A stretch of 6,173 nucleotides of DNA from JBHEPS01 sp046261635 (GTDB lineage Bacteria > Acidobacteriota > Thermoanaerobaculia > Gp7-AA8): positions 1 to 6,173 of the forward strand of contig JBHEOL010000067.1 of NCBI GenBank assembly GCA_046261635.1, in the 5' to 3' direction. The notes beneath the pieces were generated by a model that was not told where the DNA came from, did no database searches, and saw nothing but the letters and a program-made list of their open reading frames with translations. Below are positions 6,062 through 6,173 of the stretch, piece by piece (the first letter of the stretch is position 1; every line of letters starts with the position of its first letter). The position numbers and the translations under genes are program-made.

Positions 6062-6152
6062 GAAACCCCCACCGGGTGGCAGAGGATCTTTTCCTCTGCC
6101 TCGAGCCACGCCAGGGGTTGCTGAAGGAACCCCCCCGGGGATTGGGTGTTTC
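6062..6152. repeat. Structured non-coding element: outer stem plus two hairpins
   Basis: Three sets of complementary bases nest in 91 bases. The outer stem pairs GAAACCCC (6062-6069) with GGG-T-GTTTC (6144-6152), with one bulged T. Hairpin one is a perfect 9-bp stem, GGCAGAGGA (6078-6086) with TCCTCTGCC (6092-6100), loop TCTTT. Hairpin two pairs GGGGTT (6114-6119) with AACCCC (6128-6133), loop GCTGAAGG. A CCCCGGGG core lies at 6133-6140. Neither strand has a T-tract after the hairpins. It lies 35 bases upstream of the zinc-ribbon gene. It could be a leader RNA of that gene, a dispersed palindromic repeat, or the 3' end of a transcript entering from the right. I recognise no known riboswitch class. 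Confidence 0.5.
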
Positions 6153-6173
6153 GCAGCCGGCTCCGCGGAGATC

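Noticed and set aside
6161..6170. Perfect 10-bp palindrome CTCCGCGGAG at the right edge
   Set aside because: Short, GC-rich and cut off by the window end; such palindromes are common by chance here and no context can be read.
6037..6173. Minus-strand open frames entering from the right edge, one ending at TAA 6037-6039 and one ending in an ATGA overlap with the zinc-ribbon start
   Set aside because: All three minus frames are open for most of this short GC-rich stretch, so openness is uninformative. The region is dominated by inverted repeats and no protein motif is recognised.

Overview
The window is GC-rich bacterial DNA with tight gene packing and a strong G/C preference at third codon positions. 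The style of the S41 peptidase (LDPHSSFF, then GSYYGVG), of FeoB (GLGCDTMA...TTRILE) and of the DtxR-FeoA fusion suggests a Gram-negative lineage such as Acidobacteriota or a related phylum. That placement is inferred from family resemblance, not demonstrated. I see no rRNA, tRNA, CRISPR array, transposase or phage gene.

Layout: 1-165 is a short upstream region with no supported gene. A secreted S41 C-terminal processing peptidase runs rightward (166-1785) and ends at a good intrinsic terminator. From 1953 to 6027 all genes run leftward. In order of transcription they are a small protein with two TFIIB-type zinc ribbons (6027-5602), a UPF0316/DUF2179 membrane protein (5562-4975), the ferrous iron transporter FeoB (4908-2806), a 68-residue cysteine-rich protein (2809-2603), and a DtxR-family metal-dependent repressor with a C-terminal FeoA domain (2606-1953). 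The peptidase and the repressor converge on a 167-base gap that holds two facing hairpins.

The core of the window is a compact ferrous-iron module: feoB, the Cys-rich protein and dtxR-feoA are joined by two consecutive 4-base ATGA start/stop overlaps, so they are very probably co-transcribed and translationally coupled. FeoB would import Fe(II), and the regulator would sense it through the conserved DtxR ligands and probably control the operon. The Cys-rich protein is the least understood member. No stand-alone feoA is present; the only FeoA domain is the tail of the repressor. The DNA just before feoB contains a perfect 8+4+8 palindrome, a CRP/FNR-like site and a second inverted repeat, which are candidate regulatory elements.

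Two non-coding signals deserve attention. Three hairpins (1804-1824, 1914-1936, 6078-6100) share a GTGGC lead and a TCTTT loop but have different, compensated stems. The last lies inside a larger 6062-6152 element with an outer stem and two internal hairpins, upstream of the zinc-ribbon gene.
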